NCBI GenBank assembly: GCA_025057055.1
Contig: JANWYF010000082.1
Location: 1 to 34,381, forward strand
Source: Rhodovarius sp.
Lineage (GTDB): Bacteria > Pseudomonadota > Alphaproteobacteria > Acetobacterales > Acetobacteraceae
DNA: 34,381 nt
Direction of reading: 5' to 3'
Shown in pieces: positions 20,260 through 27,646 of this stretch. The notes below the pieces were generated by a model that saw only the letters and a list, made by a program, of their open reading frames with translations, searched no databases and was not told the origin of the DNA. Made by a program: the position numbers and the translations under genes. How positions within the stretch are numbered: the first letter of the stretch is position 1; each line of letters opens with the position of its first letter.

Positions 20260-22389
20260 TCACCCCTCCGCCGCTTCGGCGGCAAAGCGAATACGGCGCA
20301 GGCGCGCATCGCCCTCCAGGGTGACGGGCAGACGGTGCACCCCCGCGGCCAGAGGAAGAGAGATCTCCCCCTCCTCACCCGCGGCCAAGGCAAGGCGGCA
20401 TCCGCCTGCCGCCATCGCCCCGCCCCGCAACGCCCGCGCCTGCAGGCTGATGCGCCCGGGGATGGCAGTGCGAAAGAGCAGGGGCGCCTCCGGGCCGGGC
20501 CGAGGGGCGGCGCCCTCTTCCTCCACCGGCTGGCCCCAGCCCTCGGCCAGCATCAGCCGCAGAGGCGGGCGCAGCACCCCTGGCCCCTGCGCCGGAACAG
20601 GTTCGAGCGCTGCGGGCAGCACCCGCCAATCGGTGCCGGGCGGCAGCAGCGGCCCTGACCAGGGGCGCGGTGCGAGGGGCGGCAGGGCTTCGATCGCGGC
20701 GGCCATCTCTGCGGCCACCTCGGCCCAGCGCCGCGGGCGGAAACCCGCGCGCAGCCGCGCCTCGAGCTCGGTGCGCCAGGGCGCATCGGTGATCAGGCGG
20801 CGAAAGAGCGGCAGCGCCGCCTCCAGGTCCTCGGGGTCGACATGCAGGGCGAAACCTGCCCCGACCTCGGGCAGCGAGCCGCGATCGGAAGCGATGCAGA
20901 TCTTGCCATGGGCCAGGCTCTCGCCCACCGGCAGGCCCCAGCCCTCGCCGAAGGAGGGAAAGGCGGTGAAGAGGCAGCGCTGGTAGAGGGCGGCGAGCTC
21001 GCCGTCGGACAGTTTCGGGACATGGCGCACGAGCCCCCCGGCGGCGCGGGTCTCGCGCATCGCCTCCTGCCAGGCTCCGCTGCGCCAGCCGGGCTTGCCC
21101 GCGATGACGAGCAGCGGCATCGCCACCCCCTCCTGCCGCAGCCTCTCCCAGATGCGCACCAGGAAGGCGTGGTTCTTGCGGGACTCCACGGTGCCCACGC
21201 TGAGCACGAAGGGGCGGCTGCCCAGGCGGCGGACCGTGCGGGAGAGGACGGGCGGGGCGGCCAGCGCCTCGCGCGCAAGCGGCACCGGCAGGATGGGCAG
21301 CTGCGGCAGCCCTGCGCGGGTGAGGGCGGCGCGCACCTCCTCGGCCGTGTGGCCGCTGTTGGCCAGGATCGCATCCGCCGCGGCCAGCTCCTCCGGCAAG
21401 ACGGCCGCGAACTCCCGCACCAGGGCGGGCACGCAATGTTCGGGCAGGGTGAGGGGGATCAGGTCGTGCAGCAGCAGCACGTCGCGCATGCCCGCCCGCT
21501 TGAGTGCGGCATGCAGGGGCGGATTGCCGCCGCCGGTCCAGAAGCCGCCCGGGCGCAGCAGCGCGGCCCCGGCGGCCGGCGCCACTTCCCGCGCCGTCAG
21601 GTAGAGCCGTCCGATCAGGCTCAGCGCCTCTTCCCCGCCGCCGCGGGCGGCCTCGGCCAGGGCCAGAAGCTCCGCCACCGCCGACCGCGACAGGGCCCAG
21701 ATGCGCCCGTCCCAGGGGCGGAGCAGCACCGGCGCCATCTGTTCGGGATGGTCCATCGCATGCCGGATCAGGGCCAGCACCACGCGCTGGATGCCGGTCA
21801 CCGCCGGGTTGTGAAGCAGAAAGATCAGCGCATCGCTGGCATCGACCCAGATCCGGGCCGGGCCGGGGTCGGCATCGGCGGCCGGGTCGGCACCCGGGAT
21901 CGCCTGCAGCAGCGCCGCGCGCGCGACATGGCTGCCCCCGCCCAGCGCGGCGGCGCGGGCAAAGAGCGCTCCGGCGCGCTCCTCATCGCCCAGGCGCCGA
22001 TGGAAGGTCGCGGCGGTGACCAGGACGAAGGGGTCCTCGGGAGCAAGGGCGAGCGCGCGCTCGTAAGCCTCGGCCGCCTCGGCGCTGCGGCTGGCCATGC
22101 GCAGGCAGAAGGCGAGCATGAGCCAAGCCATGGCGTGGTCGGGCCGGGCTGCCAGATAGCGCCGATAGAGGACGATCGCCTCCTCATAGCGTTCGGCGCG
22201 GCGCAGCCGGTCGGCCTCGGCGCGCAGCCTGGCGCGGGCGCGCTCCCAGGGCCGGCGCGCCCACCACTGCTCGAGCATCCGCCCGACCGACCAGCCATAG
22301 ACCTCGAAGCCGCGCGCGATTTCGGCCGGCAGCCAGCGGGTGAGGAGCGGGCGCAGGCCGCGCGGCACGGGCAGGGGCGGCAGGCGCAT
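20260..22389 (-). CDS. TPR - GT4 glycosyltransferase - C-terminal beta module fusion (first copy)
   Basis: A 709-residue first copy of the array. It has about 37 extra N-terminal residues relative to the other copies, beginning MRLPPLPVPRGL; an in-frame ATG at codon 38 (MLEQWW) matches where they start. TPR-like helices span about 55-150. GT4 motifs: WVDASDALIFLL, TGIQRV (198-203), LLLHDLIPL, SVGTVESRKN and EX7E (E482-GWGLPVG-E490). The C-terminal module has AEGW (615-618), then an acidic insert where the other copies have PGPRG, so it is the most divergent there. It begins 9 nt after the histidine phosphatase gene, without an obvious Shine-Dalgarno, which suggests one operon. Substrate unknown. 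Confidence 0.85.
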   Translation of the reverse strand: MRLPPLPVPRGLRPLLTRWLPAEIARGFEVYGWSVGRMLEQWWARRPWERARARLRAEADRLRRAERYEEAIVLYRRYLAARPDHAMAWLMLAFCLRMASRSAEAAEAYERALALAPEDPFVLVTAATFHRRLGDEERAGALFARAAALGGGSHVARAALLQAIPGADPAADADPGPARIWVDASDALIFLLHNPAVTGIQRVVLALIRHAMDHPEQMAPVLLRPWDGRIWALSRSAVAELLALAEAARGGGEEALSLIGRLYLTAREVAPAAGAALLRPGGFWTGGGNPPLHAALKRAGMRDVLLLHDLIPLTLPEHCVPALVREFAAVLPEELAAADAILANSGHTAEEVRAALTRAGLPQLPILPVPLAREALAAPPVLSRTVRRLGSRPFVLSVGTVESRKNHAFLVRIWERLRQEGVAMPLLVIAGKPGWRSGAWQEAMRETRAAGGLVRHVPKLSDGELAALYQRCLFTAFPSFGEGWGLPVGESLAHGKICIASDRGSLPEVGAGFALHVDPEDLEAALPLFRRLITDAPWRTELEARLRAGFRPRRWAEVAAEMAAAIEALPPLAPRPWSGPLLPPGTDWRVLPAALEPVPAQGPGVLRPPLRLMLAEGWGQPVEEEGAAPRPGPEAPLLFRTAIPGRISLQARALRGGAMAAGGCRLALAAGEEGEISLPLAAGVHRLPVTLEGDARLRRIRFAAEAAEG

Positions 22390-22398
22390 CGGTGCCGG

Positions 22399-22974
22399 TC
22401 AGGCCAGCGGCTCGAGGGGCAGCGCTGTCATCCGCCAAGGCTGGCCGGGACCGGCCGGGGGTTCGACCGCCAGCGGCAGGGCATTGGGCGTGCGGATATT
22501 GGCCGGCAGCCCGGCCGCATGGCGGAAGGCGCGCCAGAAGGCGCCATGGGCCACCACCAGCACCGGCCCCGGCAGGGCGGTGGCGCGGTTGATCGCCGCC
22601 ACCGCCCGCGCCGTGAGGGCGGCGAAGGTCTCGGCCCCGCGCGGGGTGAAGCGGCCGGCGATCCAGTCATCATACCAGTCGGCCATCGGCTGGCCTTCCT
22701 GTTCGCCGAAGGCCACCTCGCGCAGGTCCGGGTCGATGGAAACCGGCAGGCCGAGCACCCGCCCCACCGTCTCGGCCGTGGCGTGGGCGCGCGCGAGGGG
22801 GGAGGTCACGATGGTCGCGATGCCGCGGCCGATCAGGGCCCGGGCGGCGCGTTCGGCCTGCAGCCGGCCGACGGCGTTGAGCGGGATGTCGGTCGTGCCC
22901 TGGGAGAGGCCGCGCGCGTTCCAGTCGGTCTCTCCGTGGCGGAGGAACCAGAAGGGCACCGGGTTGATCACCAT
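22399..22974 (-). CDS. Histidine phosphatase family protein (phosphoglycerate-mutase-like)
   Basis: A 191-residue small phosphatase with the catalytic RHGETDWN motif near the N-terminus (nucleophile His in LRHGE), a second arginine in SPLARAHATAE, the general acid region REVAFGEQEGQ and the second catalytic His in VVAHGAFWRA. The family includes cofactor-dependent phosphoglycerate mutases, alpha-ribazole phosphatases and sugar phosphatases; the length suits a phosphatase. A GGAGGGG Shine-Dalgarno precedes the ATG at 22974. Its end is 9 nt from the first TPR-glycosyltransferase, so a sugar-phosphate substrate is a reasonable guess but not shown. Confidence 0.88.
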   Translation of the reverse strand: MVINPVPFWFLRHGETDWNARGLSQGTTDIPLNAVGRLQAERAARALIGRGIATIVTSPLARAHATAETVGRVLGLPVSIDPDLREVAFGEQEGQPMADWYDDWIAGRFTPRGAETFAALTARAVAAINRATALPGPVLVVAHGAFWRAFRHAAGLPANIRTPNALPLAVEPPAGPGQPWRMTALPLEPLA

Positions 22975-23034
22975 GCGCGCCCCTCCGGCGGCCGGGTCGC
23001 CTGCGCCGGCGGCAGCGGGCCCGGCCGGGTCATC

Positions 23035-23649
23035 TCAGGCCGCCTCGCGCGCCAGCGCCCGCTGCACCGCCGGGCGGTCGAGCATGCGCTGGTGATGGGC
23101 GGCCAGCGCCCCGGGCATCTCGATCCCGGCGCGGCGGCACCATTGCTCGATGAAGAAGAGCGCCGGATCGGCCACCGTATAGACCTCCCCGAAGGCCCAG
23201 GGGCCCGCGATCTGGCGCGCCAGCAGCTCCACATATTCCTGGGCGGCGGCCTTGCCGTCGGCGATCACGCGGGCCTCATCCTCCTTGTCGCGGGCGAAGC
23301 GGGAGGGGCGGAACTGCCGGGTGAAGCCCATCGGGTGGACGGTGCCGGTGATGTATTCGAGCAGGGAGAGGCAGGCGATCTCCCCATCGAGACCTGCCGG
23401 CAGCAGCCCTGCCTCCGGGTTGCTGCGCGCCAGATAGAAGCTGATCGCCGGGTATTCGGTGACCACCCGCCCATCCTCCAGGGCCAGGGCAGGCACCTTC
23501 GCCTTGGGATTGATCGCCCGGTATTCGGGCGTCAGATGCGCCCCCTCCCGCGTCGAGATGCGCACCGCCTCGAAGGGCTTGCCGATCTCCTCGAGCAGGA
23601 CATGGATGCCAAGGCTGCACGCCCCCGGCGAGTAGTAGAGCTTCATCAT
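23035..23649 (-). CDS. Glutathione S-transferase, beta-class-like
   Basis: A 204-residue GST. The thioredoxin-like N-terminal domain opens MKLYYSPGACSLGIHVLLEE, where SPGACS carries the beta-class cysteine. The cis-proline is in KVPAL, followed by the glutathione-binding TEYPAISFYLA. The all-helical C-terminal domain follows. GGAGGAGG lies 8 nt before a double ATG (23649 or 23646). Enzymes of this class conjugate or reduce electrophiles with glutathione. It lies upstream of the phosphatase and glycosyltransferase genes on the same strand with a 60-nt gap, so co-transcription is possible. Confidence 0.92.
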   Translation of the reverse strand: MMKLYYSPGACSLGIHVLLEEIGKPFEAVRISTREGAHLTPEYRAINPKAKVPALALEDGRVVTEYPAISFYLARSNPEAGLLPAGLDGEIACLSLLEYITGTVHPMGFTRQFRPSRFARDKEDEARVIADGKAAAQEYVELLARQIAGPWAFGEVYTVADPALFFIEQWCRRAGIEMPGALAAHHQRMLDRPAVQRALAREAA

Positions 23650-23737
23650 CGCGCGGTCCTCCTCCCCACTGCGGCCTTGTTCCTCACCCGCCCCTGCCCC
23701 GGCCGACCGGACCGACTGCCCCCCGGCCGCCGGATGC

Positions 23738-24670
23738 TCAGTCGAACAGAGAGGAGACCGAGCTCTCCTCGCTGATGCGGCGCATCGCCTCGGCCAGGAG
23801 TGGGGCGATCGGGATCTGGCGGATATTGGGCGCCACCCGCACCGCTTCGGTCGCGGCGATGCTGTCGGTGACCGTCATCGCCTCGAGCGGCGCCGCACCC
23901 ACCCGCGCCACCGCCCCGCCTGAGAAGACGCCATGCGTGACATAGGCGGAGACGCTGCGCGCCCCGCTTCTGATCAGCGCCTCGGCCGCGTTGCAGTGGG
24001 TGCCGCCCGAGTCGACGATGTCATCGACCAGGATGCAGTCGCGCCCGCGCACATCGCCGATGACGTTCATCACCTCCGACACCCCGGCTTGCGGCCGGCG
24101 CTTGTCGATGATGGCCAGATCGGTGTTGAGGCGGGTGGCAATGGCGCGCGCCCGGACCACGCCGCCCACATCGGGGCTGACCACCATGATGTCGCGCCCC
24201 GCATAGCGCGCCTTGATGTCCTGCACGAAGAGCGGTGCGGCGAAGAGGTTATCGACCGGGATGTCGAAGAAGCCCTGGATCTGCCCCGCATGCAGATCAA
24301 GGGTGAGCACCCTATCCGCCCCCGCCTCGGTGATCAGATTGGCCACCAGCTTGGCCGAGATCGGCGTACGCGGGCCGGTTTTGCGATCCTGCCGCGCATA
24401 GCCGAAATAGGGGATCACCGCCGTCACCCGCCGCGCGCTGGCACGACGCAGCGCATCGAGGGTGATCAGCAGCTCCATCAGGTGATCATTGGCCGGGGCG
24501 CTGGTCGATTGGATGACGAAGACGTCTTCGCCGCGGATGTTCTCGTGGAACTCCACGAAGATCTCCATGTCCGCAAAGCGGCGGATGGAGCAGTTGACCA
24601 GCGGCAGTCCCAGCACGTCCGCCACGGCCTGGGCAAGTGGCCGGTTGCTGTTGCAGGCGACGATTTTCAT
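23738..24670 (-). CDS. prs: Ribose-phosphate pyrophosphokinase (PRPP synthetase)
   Basis: A 310-residue class I Prs that makes PRPP from ribose 5-phosphate and ATP for purine, pyrimidine, NAD, His and Trp synthesis. Key parts: the [18 protein letters not shown] stretch, the flexible-loop motif [10 protein letters not shown], a ribose-5-phosphate loop in [12 protein letters not shown] (215-226) and [14 protein letters not shown]. The start [13 protein letters not shown] at 24670 gives the standard length; longer upstream readings run into the lipoprotein gene. AGGAG lies 12 nt before the ATG, directly abutting a 6-bp hairpin. It follows the lipoprotein gene by 40 nt. Confidence 0.97.
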   Translation of the reverse strand: MKIVACNSNRPLAQAVADVLGLPLVNCSIRRFADMEIFVEFHENIRGEDVFVIQSTSAPANDHLMELLITLDALRRASARRVTAVIPYFGYARQDRKTGPRTPISAKLVANLITEAGADRVLTLDLHAGQIQGFFDIPVDNLFAAPLFVQDIKARYAGRDIMVVSPDVGGVVRARAIATRLNTDLAIIDKRRPQAGVSEVMNVIGDVRGRDCILVDDIVDSGGTHCNAAEALIRSGARSVSAYVTHGVFSGGAVARVGAAPLEAMTVTDSIAATEAVRVAPNIRQIPIAPLLAEAMRRISEESSVSSLFD

Positions 24671-24687
24671 GGGCCGCAAACGCTCCT

Positions 24688-24702
24688 GGCCGAAAGTCGG
24701 CC
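24688..24702 (-). promoter_or_regulatory. prs: Hairpin abutting the prs ribosome-binding site
   Basis: A perfect GGCCGA-CTT-TCGGCC stem-loop lies between the lipoprotein stop and the prs start. The AGGAG Shine-Dalgarno begins at the next base after the stem. It could insulate or tune prs translation, or stabilise a processed 5' end. No known riboswitch class is recognised. Confidence 0.4.
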
Positions 24703-24710
24703 GTGTCCTA

Positions 24711-25688
24711 TCAACGCGGTGGGGGCGTGGCAACCGCGGGGGCGGCGGTCGCCTCGAGCAGCCCGCCGCCCGGGCCGGGTGCGGCGAGGGGGGCCGAGGC
24801 GGGATAAGAGGATGCCTCCGCATTGCGGATGATCTGGACCACGCCCCCGCTCGCCTGCTCTGCCGCCACATAGGCGATATCGCCCCAGAAGCGGTCGAGC
24901 CGCCCCGCCGGCACCGCCTCGACCTGCACCACCCGGCCGAGCTCGAGCCCGTCGCGGCGGGTCACGATCCACTGCAGCTCGACCACCTGCTGCCCCGCCC
25001 GCGGCGGGGAGAGCGTGACCTCCGCCGTCAGGCCGAACTCGGCCTCGGCCGCGGCCTCCTGCACAAGGAAGCCTTGGGCGGCCAGGAACTCCCGCATTCG
25101 GGCGGGGAGCGCCGCCGCCCCATCCCCCGGGGCGCCGCGGATCGGCAGCAGGCGAATCCGGCGCGGACCGCCGCCTGCCACCGGCATGGCCAGTCGCGCC
25201 CCTTGCGCGGCGGCGAGCAGGCGCTCCACCCCCTCCGCCGCTGCGGCGGCCAGGCCGGGGGGTAGCGCCGGGCCCGCCATGCGCCAGGCCGCCTCGGGCA
25301 GGGGTGGGCCGGCGAAGCTGCCCTGCAGCGCGCCATCGGCATCGAGCAGCGAAAACCGCGCGCGCCGCCGGCCGCCCTCGGCCTCGATCACGGTCGCCAG
25401 CCGCCAATCGAGCGGCAAGGGCGCGGCGGTGGCCACGGCAGGCAGGTCACGCTGCTGCAGCGCGGCGGCCAGCGCCTCGGCCAGGGCGAGCGAGGCGTCG
25501 GCACCCGGCACCAGGCCCTCGGCCGGCAGCACGGCAAGGCGGATCGCCAGCGGCATTGCGAGCTGCCGCGCCGACCGGCCGGGATTGCCCCAGAAGGGTC
25601 GCGGCACATCGCCGCAGCCGGCCAGCCCCGCGGCCAGAGTGGCGAGCAGCGCACGCCGGCCCGCCCCCGCCTCAGACGATGAGCGCAC
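24711..25688 (-). CDS. Conserved-type putative lipoprotein, function unknown
   Basis: A 325-residue protein with a lipoprotein signal: basic GRR, hydrophobic [11 protein letters not shown] and lipobox L-A-G-C (Cys at residue 25), then a mature start [11 protein letters not shown]. The rest alternates short strands and helices, with a W-rich stretch ([27 protein letters not shown]). No catalytic motif is recognised. The C-terminus is a low-complexity A/P tail. The start is a GTG at 25688, overlapping the end of a 23-codon ORF by 17 nt. Its place between pgeF and prs suggests an envelope gene travelling with the lgt/pgeF cluster. I do not recognise the family. Confidence 0.75.
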   Translation of the reverse strand: MRSSSEAGAGRRALLATLAAGLAGCGDVPRPFWGNPGRSARQLAMPLAIRLAVLPAEGLVPGADASLALAEALAAALQQRDLPAVATAAPLPLDWRLATVIEAEGGRRRARFSLLDADGALQGSFAGPPLPEAAWRMAGPALPPGLAAAAAEGVERLLAAAQGARLAMPVAGGGPRRIRLLPIRGAPGDGAAALPARMREFLAAQGFLVQEAAAEAEFGLTAEVTLSPPRAGQQVVELQWIVTRRDGLELGRVVQVEAVPAGRLDRFWGDIAYVAAEQASGGVVQIIRNAEASSYPASAPLAAPGPGGGLLEATAAPAVATPPPR

Positions 25689-25743
25689 AGGTCACCAGCA
25701 TGGTCAGCAGGCAGAGCAGCGCGAACATCGCGACATAGGGCAT
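25672..25743 (-). CDS. Possible 23-residue single-helix membrane microprotein
   Basis: The ORF starts at an ATG 4 nt after the pgeF stop, with GGAG 9 nt upstream, lying in the last codons of pgeF. It encodes MPYVAMFALL followed by 13 more residues that are almost all hydrophobic: no charged residue, two cysteines (C11, C19), one predicted membrane helix. Its end overlaps the lipoprotein GTG start by 17 nt, so its translation could couple pgeF to the lipoprotein. It may be a real microprotein, a coupling leader ORF, or chance. Confidence 0.5.
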   Translation of the reverse strand: MPYVAMFALLCLLTMLVTCALIV

Positions 25744-25747
25744 CGGG

Positions 25748-26494
25748 TCATTCTCCCACCGCGATCGCCGAGAGCTGATGGCCGATCGCTCCCCCGCCGC
25801 CCAGGGTGCGGCGGCGGTGGCTGAAGAAGCGCTGCGGATCGGCCATCGTGTCATGGCCGCTTGCTGCGGCCTCCACCCCGACGGCGGCCAGGCGCGCCAG
25901 GCAATAGCCCGCGAGGTCGAAGCGCCAATGGCCCGGTCGCGCTTCGGCGAAGAAGCGGGCATCAGCCGGATCGCGCGCCAGGACGGCATCGCGCAGGTCG
26001 GCCCGCACCTCGTAGCTCGCCTGGCCGATGCAGGGGCCGATGACGGCCACGATCCGCCGCGCCCCGAGGGCGCGCATGGCCGCCACCGTGGCTTCCAGCA
26101 CGCCTGCCAGGGCGCCGCGCCAGCCGGCATGCGCCGCCCCGGCCACCCCGGCCTGTCGATCGAGGAGCAAGACGGGCGCGCAGTCGGCGGTGACAACGCC
26201 CAGCAGGATGCCGCCGCGGCGCGTCACCAGCGCATCGGCGCGGGGCCGGGCGGAATCGGGCCAGGGCTCCTCGACGATGGCCACCGCCGTGCCGTGCACC
26301 TGGAAGGCACCGGCCAGCTGCTGCGGGGCGAAGCCCAGGCGGCGGGCCGCGATGGCGCGGTTCTCCGCCACCCGGGCCGGATCGTCGGCGCCGCCCAAGG
26401 CGCAGTTGAGCGAGGCGAAATCACCCTCGCTGACCCCGCCCTCGCGGGTGAAGAAGCCATGCGGCGCGCCGGCCAGCAGCGGATGGGTGATCAC
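25748..26494 (-). CDS. pgeF: Peptidoglycan editing factor / purine nucleoside phosphorylase (YfiH, DUF152 family)
   Basis: A 248-residue PgeF. The zinc-site residues are visible as H67 (in FQVHGTAV), C105 (TADCAP) and H122 (HAGWRG). Members prevent wrong amino acids in peptidoglycan precursors in E. coli, and relatives cleave purine nucleosides (adenosine phosphorolysis/deamination); older annotations say laccase. The start is a GTG forming a GTGA overlap with the upstream methyltransferase stop. The ORF is open far upstream in this frame, but that region codes for the methyltransferase in another frame. Confidence 0.93.
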   Translation of the reverse strand: MITHPLLAGAPHGFFTREGGVSEGDFASLNCALGGADDPARVAENRAIAARRLGFAPQQLAGAFQVHGTAVAIVEEPWPDSARPRADALVTRRGGILLGVVTADCAPVLLLDRQAGVAGAAHAGWRGALAGVLEATVAAMRALGARRIVAVIGPCIGQASYEVRADLRDAVLARDPADARFFAEARPGHWRFDLAGYCLARLAAVGVEAAASGHDTMADPQRFFSHRRRTLGGGGAIGHQLSAIAVGE

Positions 26495-27489
26495 GGAGCA
26501 AAGCCGTAGGGGATGGGCAGACTCGGGTGGCACAGGCAGAGCGCCTTGAACAGCCTGCCCATGCCCTCCGGCGCGATCAGCCGCTGCATGCCAGAGAGGA
26601 TCAGCCCCGCCTGGCGCGGCGCGGCCTGGGCCAGCATGGCCGCGCGCGTCACGATATGCAGCCGCTGCAGAAACAGGCCCTGCGGCAGCGGCCCATGCAC
26701 CGCCGCCCCCGCCGCGCGCGCCGCCCGCGCCAGGGCGGCGAAATCGACATGGGCGGTGAGATCGGCACTCCCCGGTTCGGCCAAGGGATCGGCCGGGGCG
26801 TGGTGGCGGACGGCCTGCAGGCTCTCCCCCGGCGCGCTCTGCTCCGGCCCGTAGTCGAGAAACAGCGCCGCCCCCCCTTCCGCCACGATGCGCCGCGCAA
26901 GCCTCCCGATCAGCTCCAGGGCGGCTTCGTTGCGCTCGATCACCGAACCCTCCGGCAGATCGGGCGGCAGCGCCTCCTCGGCCGGCAGTTCGACGAAGGC
27001 GCCCGCGGCGACATGGCGTTCGCGCCAGCCATCCGCCCGCCGCACGAATTGGCGGATCGGCAGGGCATCCAGGAACTCGTTGGCCAGCAGGATCAGCGGC
27101 CCGGGCGGGAGGGATGCGAGATCGGCCAGCCAGCGCGCCGGCAGCCCGGCCAGGCGGTCGCGCTGGATGGCCGCCAGCGCAGGCGAGGATTCGACCAGGG
27201 CGATCCGCGCCGCGGCGGCGAAGGGGGCGGCGACCTCTGCGACGGCGCGCCAGGCATCGGCCATCAGGGTCCCTCGCCCCGGGCCGAGCTCGACGAGCCA
27301 GACGGGCTCGGGCCGGCCCATCGCCTCCCAGGTCACCGCCGCCCAGAGGCCCAGGCATTCGCCGAAGGCCTGGCTGATCTCGGGCGCGGTCGTGAAATGG
27401 GCGAGCGCATCGCCGCGGGCGTAGAAGGCGGCATTGGCGCGGGCCATGAAATGGTCAAGGCGCTCCATGCCCCCGGGCCTGTAGAGCAT
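26491..27489 (-). CDS. SAM-dependent methyltransferase, MidA/NDUFAF7 (COG1565) family
   Basis: A 332-residue class I methyltransferase. The SAM-binding glycine motif is VELGPGRGTLMAD (GPGRG at 69-73), preceded by the family hallmark FTTAPEISQAFGE and followed by NEFLDALPIRQFV. NDUFAF7 methylates an arginine of complex I subunit NDUFS2; bacterial members are presumed protein methyltransferases. The N-terminus is shorter than usual: the helical lead-in and HGYY...GDFTTAPE region is compressed to NAAFYARGDALAHFTTAPE. The start could be 27489 or the ATG at 27468 (MERLDHF). It overlaps pgeF by 4 nt. A small GGGCG-GTAT-CGCCC hairpin lies at 27499-27512, just upstream. Confidence 0.88.
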   Translation of the reverse strand: MLYRPGGMERLDHFMARANAAFYARGDALAHFTTAPEISQAFGECLGLWAAVTWEAMGRPEPVWLVELGPGRGTLMADAWRAVAEVAAPFAAAARIALVESSPALAAIQRDRLAGLPARWLADLASLPPGPLILLANEFLDALPIRQFVRRADGWRERHVAAGAFVELPAEEALPPDLPEGSVIERNEAALELIGRLARRIVAEGGAALFLDYGPEQSAPGESLQAVRHHAPADPLAEPGSADLTAHVDFAALARAARAAGAAVHGPLPQGLFLQRLHIVTRAAMLAQAAPRQAGLILSGMQRLIAPEGMGRLFKALCLCHPSLPIPYGFAP

Positions 27490-27646
27490 TTCGCGCCCGG
27501 GCGGTATCGCCCGCGGCGGCGGCGCGGGCGGCAGGGCAGGCGCAGGCGGCGGAGGCGAAGCGGCCCGGCCGCGCGGCCTCCTTCCTGGTCGGGGCGGGGC
27601 AGGAGGGGGGGCGGCTCTCTACCCCTGTGCGCCGGCGGTCGGGGGG

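Noticed and set aside
20842-23775. Long plus-strand open frame (977 codons) across the glycosyltransferase, phosphatase and GST genes
   Set aside because: It spans several well-supported minus-strand genes and its translation is low-complexity Q/R/G/H-rich; a GC-driven shadow.
25748-27358. PgeF as the C-terminal part of a 536-residue fusion
   Set aside because: The upstream part is the methyltransferase read in the wrong frame. A GTGA junction gives a normal PgeF start at 26494.
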